NCBI GenBank assembly: GCA_023459335.1 | Contig: JAEWUO010000028.1 | Coordinates: 62,001 to 126,000, forward strand | Direction of reading: 5' to 3' | Source of the DNA: Bacillota bacterium | GTDB taxonomy: Bacteria > Bacillota > Clostridia > Christensenellales > CAG-138 | DNA: 64,000 nt | Part shown: piece after piece, positions 49,813-58,029 of the stretch | Layout of the letters: each line of letters starts with the position of its first letter | Numbering within the stretch: the first letter of the stretch is position 1 | Translations under genes and position numbers: made by a program | The notes under the pieces: model-generated | Database searches by the model: none | What the model saw: the letters and a program-made list of their open reading frames with translations, nothing else | What the model was told of the DNA's origin: nothing

Positions 49813-52157
49813 CTTCCCTCCTTCGCCAATGCGATGAGGTATTGGCCGTAATCGGTCATTTTTAGCTCTTCGCCAAGCGCATGAAGTTGTTCGGTCGTAA
49901 TGAATCCGCGCCGCCATGCAATCTCCTCGACACAGGAGATGTAAAATCCCTGCCTCGACTGCACCGCTTCCACATATTCGGCAGCCTTGAGCATTCCTTC
50001 CGGCGAGCCGGTGTCAAGCCAGGCCATCCCGCGTCCCAGCAGCTCGACGTGAAGTTCTCCAAGCGTCAGGTACGCGTTGTTGACGGATGTGATCTCGATC
50101 TCGCCGCGCATCGACGGGCGCACGTGCTTCGCGATCTGCACCACGCGGTTGTCGTAAAAATAAAGCCCCGGTACGGCATAATTCGACTTCGGATGTTCCG
50201 GCTTCTCCTCAATGGAAAGAACGCGGTTGTTTTCGTCAAACTCCACAACGCCGAACGAGCGCGCGTCCTTGACGGGGTATCCGAAGATCGTCGCGCCGCT
50301 TTCCCTGCTCATCACGGATTTCAGCGTCGCTGTCAGGTCCTGCCCGTAGAACACGTTGTCCCCGAGAATAAGGCAGACGGAGTCTTCGCCGATGAACTCT
50401 TCGCCGAGGATAAACGCGTCGGCAAGGCCTCGCGGCTCCTGCTGCACCTGATAGGAAAAATGCATGCCAAGCCGCTCCCCGCTGCCCAGTAAGCGTTCGT
50501 AGACCGGCGTATCCTCCGGCGTAGAGATGATCAAAACGTCCTTGATGGAGGCAAGCATCAGCACCGACAGCGGATAATAGATCAGCGGTTTATCATAGAT
50601 CGGAAGAAGCTGTTTGCTCACCGCCTTGGTGCTGGGGTAGAGCCGCGTGCCTTTTCCACCGGCGAGGATAATGCCCTTCATTCGCGTTCCGCTCCATTCT
50701 GTTATAGGTTTGCTGTCCGGATGCACAGCCGGACGGTATTGGATCTCGCTGAGCGCCGTCTGATCAACCGGCGGCGCGAACGGGTATGCGCACTCCTCGC
50801 ACTTCAGATCGAGATCCTGCAGATTATCGATATCAAACCCTTCCGTGCTCTCCGGCATGAAAATCACTTTCAGCGTCATGAATATCAGCTGCAGGTCGTG
50901 GATCAGCGAGCAGTTTTCGATGTAAAGCATATCCAGCTTGAGCTTATCCTCAAAATTGGTGTTGTATTTACCGTAGATCTGCGCATATCCCGTCAGTCCG
51001 GCCTTCACCTTCATACGATAGCGGAACTCCGGCATTCGTTCGCAGTAAAAGTCCACGTTTTCAATGCGCTCCGCGCGCGGGCCGACGAGCGACATTTCGC
51101 CCTTGAGGATATTGAAAAATTGCGGCAGTTCGTCGATGCGCGCGGTGCGTATGAAACGGCCGAACGGCGTGATGCGCTCGTCGCCCGGTTTGGTGAACTG
51201 CGCGCCGTTCTTCTCCGCATCCACGATCATGCTGCGAAACTTCATGAGCATGAACCGCTCGTAGTTTCTCGTATAGCGTTCCTGTTTAAAGAACACCGGG
51301 CCTCCGTCCTGGAGCTTGATGACGATGGCGGCAAGCAGCATCAGCGGGCTCGTCAGTACGATGCCCAGAACGGAGAATACAACGTCCATTGCACGCTTAA
51401 CGAGCAGCTGTTCGGATGTAAACGCATGGTTGCGGCACTGGTAAACGAGCGAATCGCCGATGATGTTCTCGTGCGCATTGTGAAAGATGATGTCCTCCAC
51501 GGTAGGCAGTACGAAGAGCCGTTTATTGTTTTCAAAGCAATATTCGGTCAGTTCCAGGCGCAGTTCCCGGGAGATATCCCCCATGAATACGGTGGAATAC
51601 GGTTTCAGGCATCGTTTGATCGCCTCCGCCCCCTGCGCCTCGGTGATCAGCGCGCAGATGGTGTGACGCTCTTTCATCAGGTCGATCTTGCGGAACACTC
51701 CGACCTCGTGCTTGTCTTTTGAGCAGACGACCACGCTCTGGCGCGAGGGATAAAGCGCGTAATAGAGCCTATCCGAGCCCCAGTACAACAGAAGCCCCGC
51801 AGCCCATTGCACAAGCGTCATATACGTAAGAGGTACGACCGTCAGCAGCTGCTTCGCCGTCAGCGAGAGGATGAAGTAAAAGATGAAGTTCGTTAAGAAC
51901 GTCGCTAAGATGAACGTAAAGATCAGCTCGCGGTATCGCATTGTGCCGATATTAAAGCTGTGGTAGGTCGACGCAAACGCGAGAAACACCACGAGATACA
52001 GAAAAACAAATACCACAAACCCCTTAAACCAGAAATCTGTCTCGGGGTAATAATGGAGCACCAAATACAAAAAGGCGCCGGCCGTAACAGCCGTAATCGC
52101 CAATTTACATAAAAAGATTAAAGATCCTTTAAATCGCTTCGGCGAAAATCTGGACAC
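49809..52157 (-). CDS. Fusion: polyprenyl-phosphate sugar transferase + glucose-1-phosphate thymidylyltransferase (RfbA)
   Basis: Single reading frame of 782 residues. Part 1 (~1-466) is a WbaP/EpsE-type polyprenyl glycosylphosphotransferase: four to five N-terminal hydrophobic segments (~13-130), a Rossmann-like linker, a reentrant helix (~250-280, VVFSVLGIVLTSPLMLLAAI) and the catalytic domain with KFRSMIVDAE, DELPQFFNILKGEMSLVGPR and GLTGYAQIYG. Part 2 (493-782) begins exactly like free RfbA, MKGIILAGGKGTRLYP, and contains KQLLPIYDKP and LILGDNVFYG. Start GTG with GAGGAA upstream. An internal ATG at the junction has its own ribosome site. Confidence 0.9.
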   Translation of the reverse strand: MSRFSPKRFKGSLIFLCKLAITAVTAGAFLYLVLHYYPETDFWFKGFVVFVFLYLVVFLAFASTYHSFNIGTMRYRELIFTFILATFLTNFIFYFILSLTAKQLLTVVPLTYMTLVQWAAGLLLYWGSDRLYYALYPSRQSVVVCSKDKHEVGVFRKIDLMKERHTICALITEAQGAEAIKRCLKPYSTVFMGDISRELRLELTEYCFENNKRLFVLPTVEDIIFHNAHENIIGDSLVYQCRNHAFTSEQLLVKRAMDVVFSVLGIVLTSPLMLLAAIVIKLQDGGPVFFKQERYTRNYERFMLMKFRSMIVDAEKNGAQFTKPGDERITPFGRFIRTARIDELPQFFNILKGEMSLVGPRAERIENVDFYCERMPEFRYRMKVKAGLTGYAQIYGKYNTNFEDKLKLDMLYIENCSLIHDLQLIFMTLKVIFMPESTEGFDIDNLQDLDLKCEECAYPFAPPVDQTALSEIQYRPAVHPDSKPITEWSGTRMKGIILAGGKGTRLYPSTKAVSKQLLPIYDKPLIYYPLSVLMLASIKDVLIISTPEDTPVYERLLGSGERLGMHFSYQVQQEPRGLADAFILGEEFIGEDSVCLILGDNVFYGQDLTATLKSVMSRESGATIFGYPVKDARSFGVVEFDENNRVLSIEEKPEHPKSNYAVPGLYFYDNRVVQIAKHVRPSMRGEIEITSVNNAYLTLGELHVELLGRGMAWLDTGSPEGMLKAAEYVEAVQSRQGFYISCVEEIAWRRGFITTEQLHALGEELKMTDYGQYLIALAKEGR
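50679..50695 (-). promoter_or_regulatory. Internal ribosome site at the RfbA junction
   Basis: GGAGCGG (50695-50689) lies 7 nt before an in-frame ATG at 50681-50679, the natural RfbA start. A free 290-residue RfbA could be made besides the fusion. Confidence 0.6.
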
Positions 52158-52269
52158 CTGTATTCCTCTTTCGTGGCTGTGGTATTCCGTCAGCTCTGCG
52201 CCGCTGACCGTGTTTCAGCTTCAACCGATCGCGTACTCTAAAAACCGACCGCATTCTGCCGCCGGATCG

Positions 52270-52299
52270 ATTGTAGCACGCGTGCGCAAACAATGTCAA
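52270..52299 (-). promoter_or_regulatory. Sigma-A promoter of the sugar transferase operon
   Basis: Minus-strand TTGACA (52299-52294), 18-nt spacer, TGC-TACAAT (52275-52270), leader ~105 nt. Confidence 0.8.
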
Positions 52300-52332
52300 A
52301 CTGCTGCGGCGCGGACCGGCGACGTAAAATCC

Positions 52333-53265
52333 CTAGTCGTTCGGCGCCTGAGCGTTATCGGCGGGGGCCGGTTCCGGCGACGGTTTTTGCCCCGTCATCT
52401 TCTCCTTAAAGCGAAACTCCAGATAGCTCAGCGCAAGACCGGCGGCAAAGAAAATCAGGCAGGGCCAGGTGAATTGAGCGACGATATTCGGCATCACCAG
52501 CGCAACGGAACCTACGACAAAGCCCATCACCGCGGCATAGGACGACGAATGATGCCGCGCCAGCATGCGGTTGACGAGTTTGATGATCAGGATCGATACC
52601 ACGGCGAATCCGGCACTCATTGCAAGCAGCGGGACAATCGAGGCGCCGAGCTGCGCGATCGCCGCGCCAAATCCCTGTTTGGCCAGCGTCGAAAGGTCGA
52701 GAACGCTCGCGATGGTTGATATCACCGCGGGATAAAACCCTAGGTATACAAGGATGAACGAAGAACTGACGCCGGGGATTACCGTCCCGATGGAGAGAAT
52801 CGCCCCGGAAATCAACGCGACGGGGATGGTCAGTTCCACAACTTTTGAATTTTGCGTAACGCCGGATTCGCCCAGCGCAAAAGCCAGAACGAAAGCCAGC
52901 CCCAACACGGCGGCAAGCACGTGCTTCCATTTCAGTTTTTGCCTGCCGACGGTAACCTCCCCGTAAAGCTCCGGCATGCTGCCAAGCACGAGCCCGGCAA
53001 AAAGGGAGAGCATCTGCGGTTCGTATTTTTCAATAAAGATGCTTAATACATTACTGGTCAGCAGGATGCCGATCCCGCCGCCGATGACGAGCGGAAACAG
53101 ATAGCGGACGTTTTCCTTAAACGAGCGGAAGAGATTGCCGATGGCGAGCATCATCTTCTCGTAAACGCCGAGGCTGATGGCAAGAATGCCGCCGGATACG
53201 CCCGGCAGCACGCCGCCAATGCCCATGACGACGCCGCAGACCAGCCGGTATAGGATCGATCTCAA
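52333..53265 (-). CDS. DUF368 polyprenyl-phosphate transporter (PopT-type)
   Basis: Integral membrane protein of 310 residues with about eight to nine hydrophobic segments and the duplicated DUF368 motifs GVLPGVSGGILAI (N-terminal half) and GTVIPGVSSSFILVYLGFY (C-terminal half). DUF368 proteins were shown in other bacteria to flip undecaprenyl phosphate back to the cytoplasmic face. It lies just upstream of the sugar transferase operon, whose enzyme uses that lipid. The start is TTG with GGAGGAA upstream. The Pro/Ala-rich C-terminal tail is cytoplasmic by prediction. Confidence 0.88.
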   Translation of the reverse strand: MRSILYRLVCGVVMGIGGVLPGVSGGILAISLGVYEKMMLAIGNLFRSFKENVRYLFPLVIGGGIGILLTSNVLSIFIEKYEPQMLSLFAGLVLGSMPELYGEVTVGRQKLKWKHVLAAVLGLAFVLAFALGESGVTQNSKVVELTIPVALISGAILSIGTVIPGVSSSFILVYLGFYPAVISTIASVLDLSTLAKQGFGAAIAQLGASIVPLLAMSAGFAVVSILIIKLVNRMLARHHSSSYAAVMGFVVGSVALVMPNIVAQFTWPCLIFFAAGLALSYLEFRFKEKMTGQKPSPEPAPADNAQAPND

Positions 53266-53398
53266 TAATCTGTTCCTCCAAGTTCTCCGGCGGAGGCGAG
53301 TTTTCCTTAACTGACTCCTGCCGGATGTTTCGCTCTTATTCGGTTGCGGCGCGCAAAGGCGCCGTCATTCATGTCATCCGATCCGTACCTGCCGCTTC

Positions 53399-54004
53399 TT
53401 AAGCCGGCGGCGTATACTGCGCCGAAACCGGTCCGATCATATTGTGTTCCGGCGCGTCGTCAGCCAGCGCGGCCTGAACGGCGGAAGCTTCGTAATGATA
53501 TTCCGCGGCCGCATCGGCGGACGCTTGTTTTGCGCCGACTTCGATTTCCCCGATGTACAGCACGCTGTTTTTCCAGCGGAGCGTGCCTTCCACGCAGAAG
53601 CGGTATGTTCCGTCCGGTACGCGCGCGCCCGATGTATCGGTCAGATCCCAGATATAGCTGAGCGTGCCGGAACTTGGCGTGGCGCTTGTGATCGTATCCA
53701 CTTTGGACAAATCCTGCAGTCCGGATCGTTCCACCCAAACGGGGATGGCATCCGGCCTGTCCTTATATCCGCCCTCTGCGGTAAACCTTGTGGCATACAG
53801 GGTCTTGATCAACGCGCCGTCCGCGTTTTCGATCCAGACGGCGAACTGGTTCGACGCATAGCCCGATTGTCTCTGAAAATCGAACGTGACCGTCAGTAAT
53901 CCGTTCTGCGCGTCAGGCGCGGCCGCAGGTAGCGTTTGGCCGCATCCGGCCATCAGCAGCAGCGCCGCGAACATCAGAAGAAATGCTTTGCAGGTTTTTT
54001 TCAT
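53399..54004 (-). CDS. DUF2271-family lipoprotein
   Basis: Exported lipoprotein of 201 residues. The signal peptide ends with lipobox LMAGC (Cys21). The mature part has the DUF2271 pattern: an N-terminal beta strand pair (LLTVTFDFQRQSGYASNQFAVWIEN), then SYIWDLTDTSGARVPDGTYRFCVEGTL-type strands seen as VPDGTYRF. The function is unknown. The ribosome site is weak. Relatives sit near flavin transferases or heme proteins, none of which is seen here. Confidence 0.8.
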   Translation of the reverse strand: MKKTCKAFLLMFAALLLMAGCGQTLPAAAPDAQNGLLTVTFDFQRQSGYASNQFAVWIENADGALIKTLYATRFTAEGGYKDRPDAIPVWVERSGLQDLSKVDTITSATPSSGTLSYIWDLTDTSGARVPDGTYRFCVEGTLRWKNSVLYIGEIEVGAKQASADAAAEYHYEASAVQAALADDAPEHNMIGPVSAQYTPPA

Positions 54005-54137
54005 GTCAGTTTATCCCGCTGCGTTTGATTCGTTCATGTTCGCCGGATCTGTAACGTACATTTGAAATTACCTGGCGCGTATTAACCCCTGCGAACGCTT
54101 CTATTTTTTCATTCATCCCGTAATGCTTGCTTTTTCA

Positions 54138-54146
54138 ATTATAACA
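54138..54146 (-). promoter_or_regulatory. Extended -10 promoter candidate of the DUF2271 gene
   Basis: Minus-strand TGTTATAAT ~134 nt before the ATG. The 488-nt gap 54005-54492 is A/T-rich and otherwise holds only the LacI-gene promoter and operator. Confidence 0.4.
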
Positions 54147-54291
54147 AACAGTACCCTTTGCCAGAGTGAATTTTCAGAAAACTTTTCCGAATTTTGTCGA
54201 TTTGAAATAATATATTTTCAAAAAAACAACTGTTTATACTCTCTATAGTATATACATGCTGCATCCTCCACTTAATCTGCTTAACTCCCTA

Positions 54292-54320
54292 TTGACAGGT
54301 GAAAAGAAGACGGATATAAT
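54292..54320 (+). promoter_or_regulatory. Consensus sigma-A promoter of the lacI-type gene
   Basis: TTGACA (54292-54297), 17-nt spacer, TATAAT (54315-54320): a perfect consensus promoter. Confidence 0.9.
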
Positions 54321-54333
54321 GAATCTGCAAGTT

Positions 54334-54361
54334 CTGGAAACGTTTCCAGTAACGTTTCCAG
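54334..54361 (+). promoter_or_regulatory. LacI-family operator with extra half site
   Basis: Perfect palindrome CTGGAAACGTTTCCAG (54334-54349) with the central CG of LacI/GalR operators, followed by a repeated half AACGTTTCCAG (54351-54361). It lies just past the transcription start, so binding would repress the adjacent regulator gene. Confidence 0.85.
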
Positions 54362-54492
54362 CAGTTGATACCCACCTTTGAAATGCTTCATTTCCCAGCC
54401 GTCGGCGCGGCAGAGAACCGCAGTGAAAAGCTGTTCCCCTGAGTCCCTCCGCTTCCGAATTATTTTAAACCAAAGGAACGTTCAGACCGATC

Positions 54493-55515
54493 ATGACGAA
54501 CATCAAGGACATTGCGCAGTACTGCGGCGTTGCGATCAGTACAGTTTCCCGCGTCCTCAACGACCATCCGGACGTCAGCGAAGAAACGCGCGAAAAGGTG
54601 CTCCGCGCAGTGAAAGAGCTGCACTACATCCCCAACACCAACGCGCGAAACCTCGTACGCACTTCGTCGGACTCGATCGCGCTGTTGGTCAAGGGCGTCA
54701 GCAACCCCTTTTTTGCAAAGCTCATCAAGGTGATTGAGCGCGAGATCACGCGGCAGGGTTATACGCTGGAACTGCACCATATGGACACCTCCGTCGACGA
54801 ACTGCATATCGGCGCGCAGCTCGCAAACGAGCGAAAATTGATCGGCATCCTCTTCCTTGGCGGACGGTTCAACTACACGAAGGAAGAACTCGCGCTGATC
54901 AACGTGCCGAGCGTCTTCTGCACCTATACCAATACCTTTGGAAATCTGAACGCATCCGCGTACAGTTCCGTCGCGATCGACGACAAGCAGGCCGCGCGGT
55001 TCGCGGTGGAAACGCTCGTTTCCCTCGGGCACCGCAGGATTGCGATTCTCGCGGACAACGAGGACGATAACTCCATCAGCGAGCTGCGGTTTCAGGGCTA
55101 CAAAGACGCGCTGGCCGCGAACGGCATTCCGTTTGATCCCACGCTTGTCGCCTGCACGGGCACATTTTCGGACATGGGCTCGATTTACCGCGCGACAGCT
55201 GAGCTGATTGAGCGTGACGGCTCGTTTACCGCGATCTTCTCCATCGCGGATCTGATGGCCATCGCCGCGATCAAAGCGCTGAACGACTACGGCAGGCGCG
55301 TGCCGGAAGACTGCTCCGTCGTTGCCATCGACGGCCTTGAGCTCTCGGAATATACCTTGCCGACGCTGACGACGCTCGTGCAGCCCGTCGAGGACATGGG
55401 ACTTGCCTGCGCCGCAACGCTGATCGACCTCGTCGAATCCCGCGGAGAAAACCGGCAATATACGTTTCAAACAATCCTCCGCCCCGGTGGATCGGTGAAA
55501 AGGTTGAACGGCTGA
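54493..55515 (+). CDS. LacI-family transcriptional regulator
   Basis: Repressor-type protein of 340 residues. The helix-turn-helix and hinge helix lie at 1-60 (NIKDIAQYCGVAISTVSRVL, NTNARNLV), followed by a periplasmic-binding-protein-like sugar domain (~62-335; ISNPFF-like GVSNPFFAKL, AIDDKQAARFAVETLV, GHRRIAIL, IFSIADLMAIAAIKAL). It probably senses a sugar and controls the importer and malQ downstream, as well as itself through the operator at 54334. The ribosome site AAAGGAA is at a long spacing. Confidence 0.93.
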   Translation: MTNIKDIAQYCGVAISTVSRVLNDHPDVSEETREKVLRAVKELHYIPNTNARNLVRTSSDSIALLVKGVSNPFFAKLIKVIEREITRQGYTLELHHMDTSVDELHIGAQLANERKLIGILFLGGRFNYTKEELALINVPSVFCTYTNTFGNLNASAYSSVAIDDKQAARFAVETLVSLGHRRIAILADNEDDNSISELRFQGYKDALAANGIPFDPTLVACTGTFSDMGSIYRATAELIERDGSFTAIFSIADLMAIAAIKALNDYGRRVPEDCSVVAIDGLELSEYTLPTLTTLVQPVEDMGLACAATLIDLVESRGENRQYTFQTILRPGGSVKRLNG

Positions 55516-55546
55516 ATTCGATCCCGAACAATATGCCACCCAAATA

Positions 55547-55664
55547 TGAATCTGTGCGCGAAAGCGCTGGAGAATAAAACGAAAAATCGCAACCATACCT
55601 CAAAGACTGCAGCAAAGGCTCAAATTGAATCTGTGCGCGAAAGCGCTGGAGAATAAAACGAAAA
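55547..55664 (+). repeat. Direct repeat of 39 bp at 79-bp spacing with GNRA-type hairpin
   Basis: Identical 39-bp copies at 55547-55585 and 55626-55664, each containing GCGCGAAAGCGC, which can fold into a GCGC stem with a GAAA tetraloop. The second copy ends just before the ribosome site of the binding-protein gene. Confidence 0.85.
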
Positions 55665-55678
55665 GGAAGGAACGAATC

Positions 55679-57019
55679 GTGAAAAAACTATTTGCTCTGA
55701 TACTGGTTGTCGTAATGGCGCTGTCCTGTTTCGCATGCACCAAGACCGCGGAACCGGCTGCAACACAAGCCCCTGCCGCAACCCAGGCGCCCGCCGCAAC
55801 CGAAGCGCCCGCCGCCGCGACCGGCAAGGTCTACTATCTCAACTTCAAACCGGAAGCGGACGCCGCCTGGCAGGCGCTGGCCGCGAAGTATACCGAGCTG
55901 ACCGGCGTGCCCGTAACCGTCGTAACGGCGGCTTCCGGTACCTACTCCGAAACCCTGACCGCCGAAATGGACAAAGGCGCCAACGCGCCGACGCTGTTCC
56001 AGTGCGGCAACAAGGCCGGCGTGGATACGTGGAGCGATTTCCTCTATGACCTTTCCGGCACCGACGTCTACAAAGAGATGACCACCAACGATTTTAACCT
56101 TTATAAGGAAACCGGCGAAGTCGCCGCCATCGGCTATTGCTACGAGTGCTTCGGCATTATCGTCAACAAGACCCTGTTGGAGAAGGCCGGCCATTCTCTG
56201 GACGAGATTAAGGACTTTGCTTCTCTCAAAGCCGTTGTTGAGGACATCCACAGCCGTGCGGCCGAACTGGGGTTCGACGCCTTTACCTCCTCCGGCATGG
56301 ACGGTTCGTCCAGCTGGCGCTTCTCCGGCCACCTTGCCAACATGCCTCTGTTTTATGAGTTCCGGGATGACGGCGTGACCTCTCAGCCCGCGACCATCAC
56401 CGGCAAATACCTCGATAACTACAAGATGATCTGGGATCTCTACATCCAGAACTCTGCCACCGACCCGACGCAGCTCGCAACCGCGACCGGCGACCAGGCG
56501 GAAGCCGAATTCGGGCAGGGTCAGGCTGCGTTCTATCAGAACGGTTCCTGGGAATACGCCAGCCTGACCGGTAAGTTCGCCATGAGCCCGGACAGCCTCG
56601 CGATGATTCCGATCTATTGCGGCGTGACCGGTGAAGAAAACGCAGCGGTTTGCGCGGGCACCGAAAACTGCTGGGCGGTCAACTCCAAAGCTGCTCCGGA
56701 AGATATCCAGGCGACCCTCGACTTCATCTATTGGGTCGTAACATCGGAGGAAGGCACGACGATGATGGCCGAGCAGTTCGGGCCGATCCCGTTCAAAGCT
56801 GCGAAAGCCAGCACGAATGTGTTCTTCAACGACGCCAATGCACAGCTTGCCGCCGGTAAATACGTTGTCACCTGGGCGTTCAACTTCACGCCGAACGTTG
56901 ACAACTGGCGCGCGGGCCTGGTCGCCGCGCTGACGCAGTACTCCGCCGGCACCGGTTCCTGGGACGATGTGGTCACCGCGTTCGTCCAGGGCTGGGCAAC
57001 CCAGTATGCGGCGCAATAA
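55679..57019 (+). CDS. Sugar ABC transporter substrate-binding lipoprotein
   Basis: Exported binding protein of 446 residues of the family 1 (MalE/UgpB) type. A signal peptide with lipobox LSCFAC (Cys20) leads to a linker of repeated AATQAP units. The mature domain has the typical WxxLAAKYTELTG-VPV start and the C-terminal ENCWAVNSKA and STNVFF segments. It delivers a sugar, probably an alpha-glucan oligomer given malQ downstream, to the two permeases that follow. The start is GTG with AAGGAAGGAA upstream; an open frame begins at 55625 inside the repeat and is not used. Confidence 0.92.
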   Translation: MKKLFALILVVVMALSCFACTKTAEPAATQAPAATQAPAATEAPAAATGKVYYLNFKPEADAAWQALAAKYTELTGVPVTVVTAASGTYSETLTAEMDKGANAPTLFQCGNKAGVDTWSDFLYDLSGTDVYKEMTTNDFNLYKETGEVAAIGYCYECFGIIVNKTLLEKAGHSLDEIKDFASLKAVVEDIHSRAAELGFDAFTSSGMDGSSSWRFSGHLANMPLFYEFRDDGVTSQPATITGKYLDNYKMIWDLYIQNSATDPTQLATATGDQAEAEFGQGQAAFYQNGSWEYASLTGKFAMSPDSLAMIPIYCGVTGEENAAVCAGTENCWAVNSKAAPEDIQATLDFIYWVVTSEEGTTMMAEQFGPIPFKAAKASTNVFFNDANAQLAAGKYVVTWAFNFTPNVDNWRAGLVAALTQYSAGTGSWDDVVTAFVQGWATQYAAQ

Positions 57020-57056
57020 CAACCAATTCCATTGACATCGGCTCTATCGGCACTGC

Positions 57057-57082
57057 GGGGGCGAGTGGAAACGCTCGCCCCC
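57057..57082 (+). other. Intercistronic stem-loop after the binding-protein gene
   Basis: A 9-bp GC-rich stem GGGGGCGAG / CTCGCCCCC with 8-nt loop and no T-run. Such hairpins between binding protein and permease genes usually stabilise the upstream mRNA and lower permease expression. Confidence 0.75.
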
Positions 57083-57111
57083 TTCTGCACACGGCATCTA
57101 GGGAGGTCGAC

Positions 57112-58029
57112 ATGAAAGGCAGAACAAAAAATACAAGCTCCGCCTTGAGCGGCACGCTGATCCGCCGCCCCATCCAGCGATGTTTCCCAATCTTTCTGCT
57201 GCCGACGTTCGCGGCGTTCTGCATCGGTTTCATCTATCCGTTCTGTAAGGGCGTGTATTTGTCCTTCTGTAAATTTACGACGACAAGTAACGCAAGATGG
57301 ATCGGAATCGATAATTATATCAAGGCGTTCAACGACGCGAGCTTTATGCACGCGTTTCAGTACACGGCGCTGGTCGCGGTTGTTTCGCTGATCGTCATCA
57401 ACGTGTTCGCCTTCGCCGTGGCTTATGCGCTGACGCGGGGCATCAAGGGTTCCAATATATTCCGCACCGTGTTTTTTATGCCGAACCTGATCGGAGGCAT
57501 CGTACTGGGATACATTTGGTCGATGATATTCGACGGCATTCTGTCTCATTACGGATCGTCGATCGTATTGAGCACGACATACGGTTACTGGGGGCTGATC
57601 ATCCTCATGGCCTGGCAGCAGATCGGCTATATGATGATCATCTATATCGCCGGCCTGCAGTCCGTTTCGACGGATATGCTTGAGGCCGCGAAGATTGACG
57701 GCGCAAACGGATGGCATACGCTCTGGAACATCACGATCCCGACGATCATGCCGTCGATCACGATCTGTACTTTCCTGACACTGACGAACTCGTTTAAATT
57801 ATTCGATCAAAACCTCGTATTAAACGGCGGGCAGCCGTTCGTTTTCATGAAGGACGGCACGGTCATCAAATCGACCGAAATGCTCGCGCTGAATATTTAT
57901 AATACGTTCTACCTCAACGCCAACTCGCGCGGCACCGGACAGGCGAAAGCGGTTCTGTTCTTCATCCTCGTTGCGGCAATCGCGTTCATCCAGTTTTCCG
58001 CGACACGTAAAAAGGAGGTTCAGCAGTAA
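57112..58029 (+). CDS. Sugar ABC transporter permease (MalF/UgpA type)
   Basis: Membrane protein of 305 residues with six hydrophobic segments. The EAA loop reads DMLEAAKIDGANGWHTLWNITIP-like (EAAKIDGANGWHTLWNITIP), the contact site for the ATPase. The N-terminal segment CFPIFLLPTFAAFCIGFIYPF is typical of the MalF/UgpA group. GGGAGG precedes the ATG. Its stop overlaps the next start by one base. Confidence 0.92.
   Translation: MKGRTKNTSSALSGTLIRRPIQRCFPIFLLPTFAAFCIGFIYPFCKGVYLSFCKFTTTSNARWIGIDNYIKAFNDASFMHAFQYTALVAVVSLIVINVFAFAVAYALTRGIKGSNIFRTVFFMPNLIGGIVLGYIWSMIFDGILSHYGSSIVLSTTYGYWGLIILMAWQQIGYMMIIYIAGLQSVSTDMLEAAKIDGANGWHTLWNITIPTIMPSITICTFLTLTNSFKLFDQNLVLNGGQPFVFMKDGTVIKSTEMLALNIYNTFYLNANSRGTGQAKAVLFFILVAAIAFIQFSATRKKEVQQ

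Noticed and set aside
53266..53398. GC-rich hairpin after the DUF368 start as a terminator of an upstream gene
   Set aside because: A partial inverted repeat near 53350-53370 lacks a T-run on either strand.
55688..57022. A 444-residue open frame on the minus strand
   Set aside because: It lies wholly opposite the binding-protein gene, whose signal peptide, ribosome site and family match are clear.
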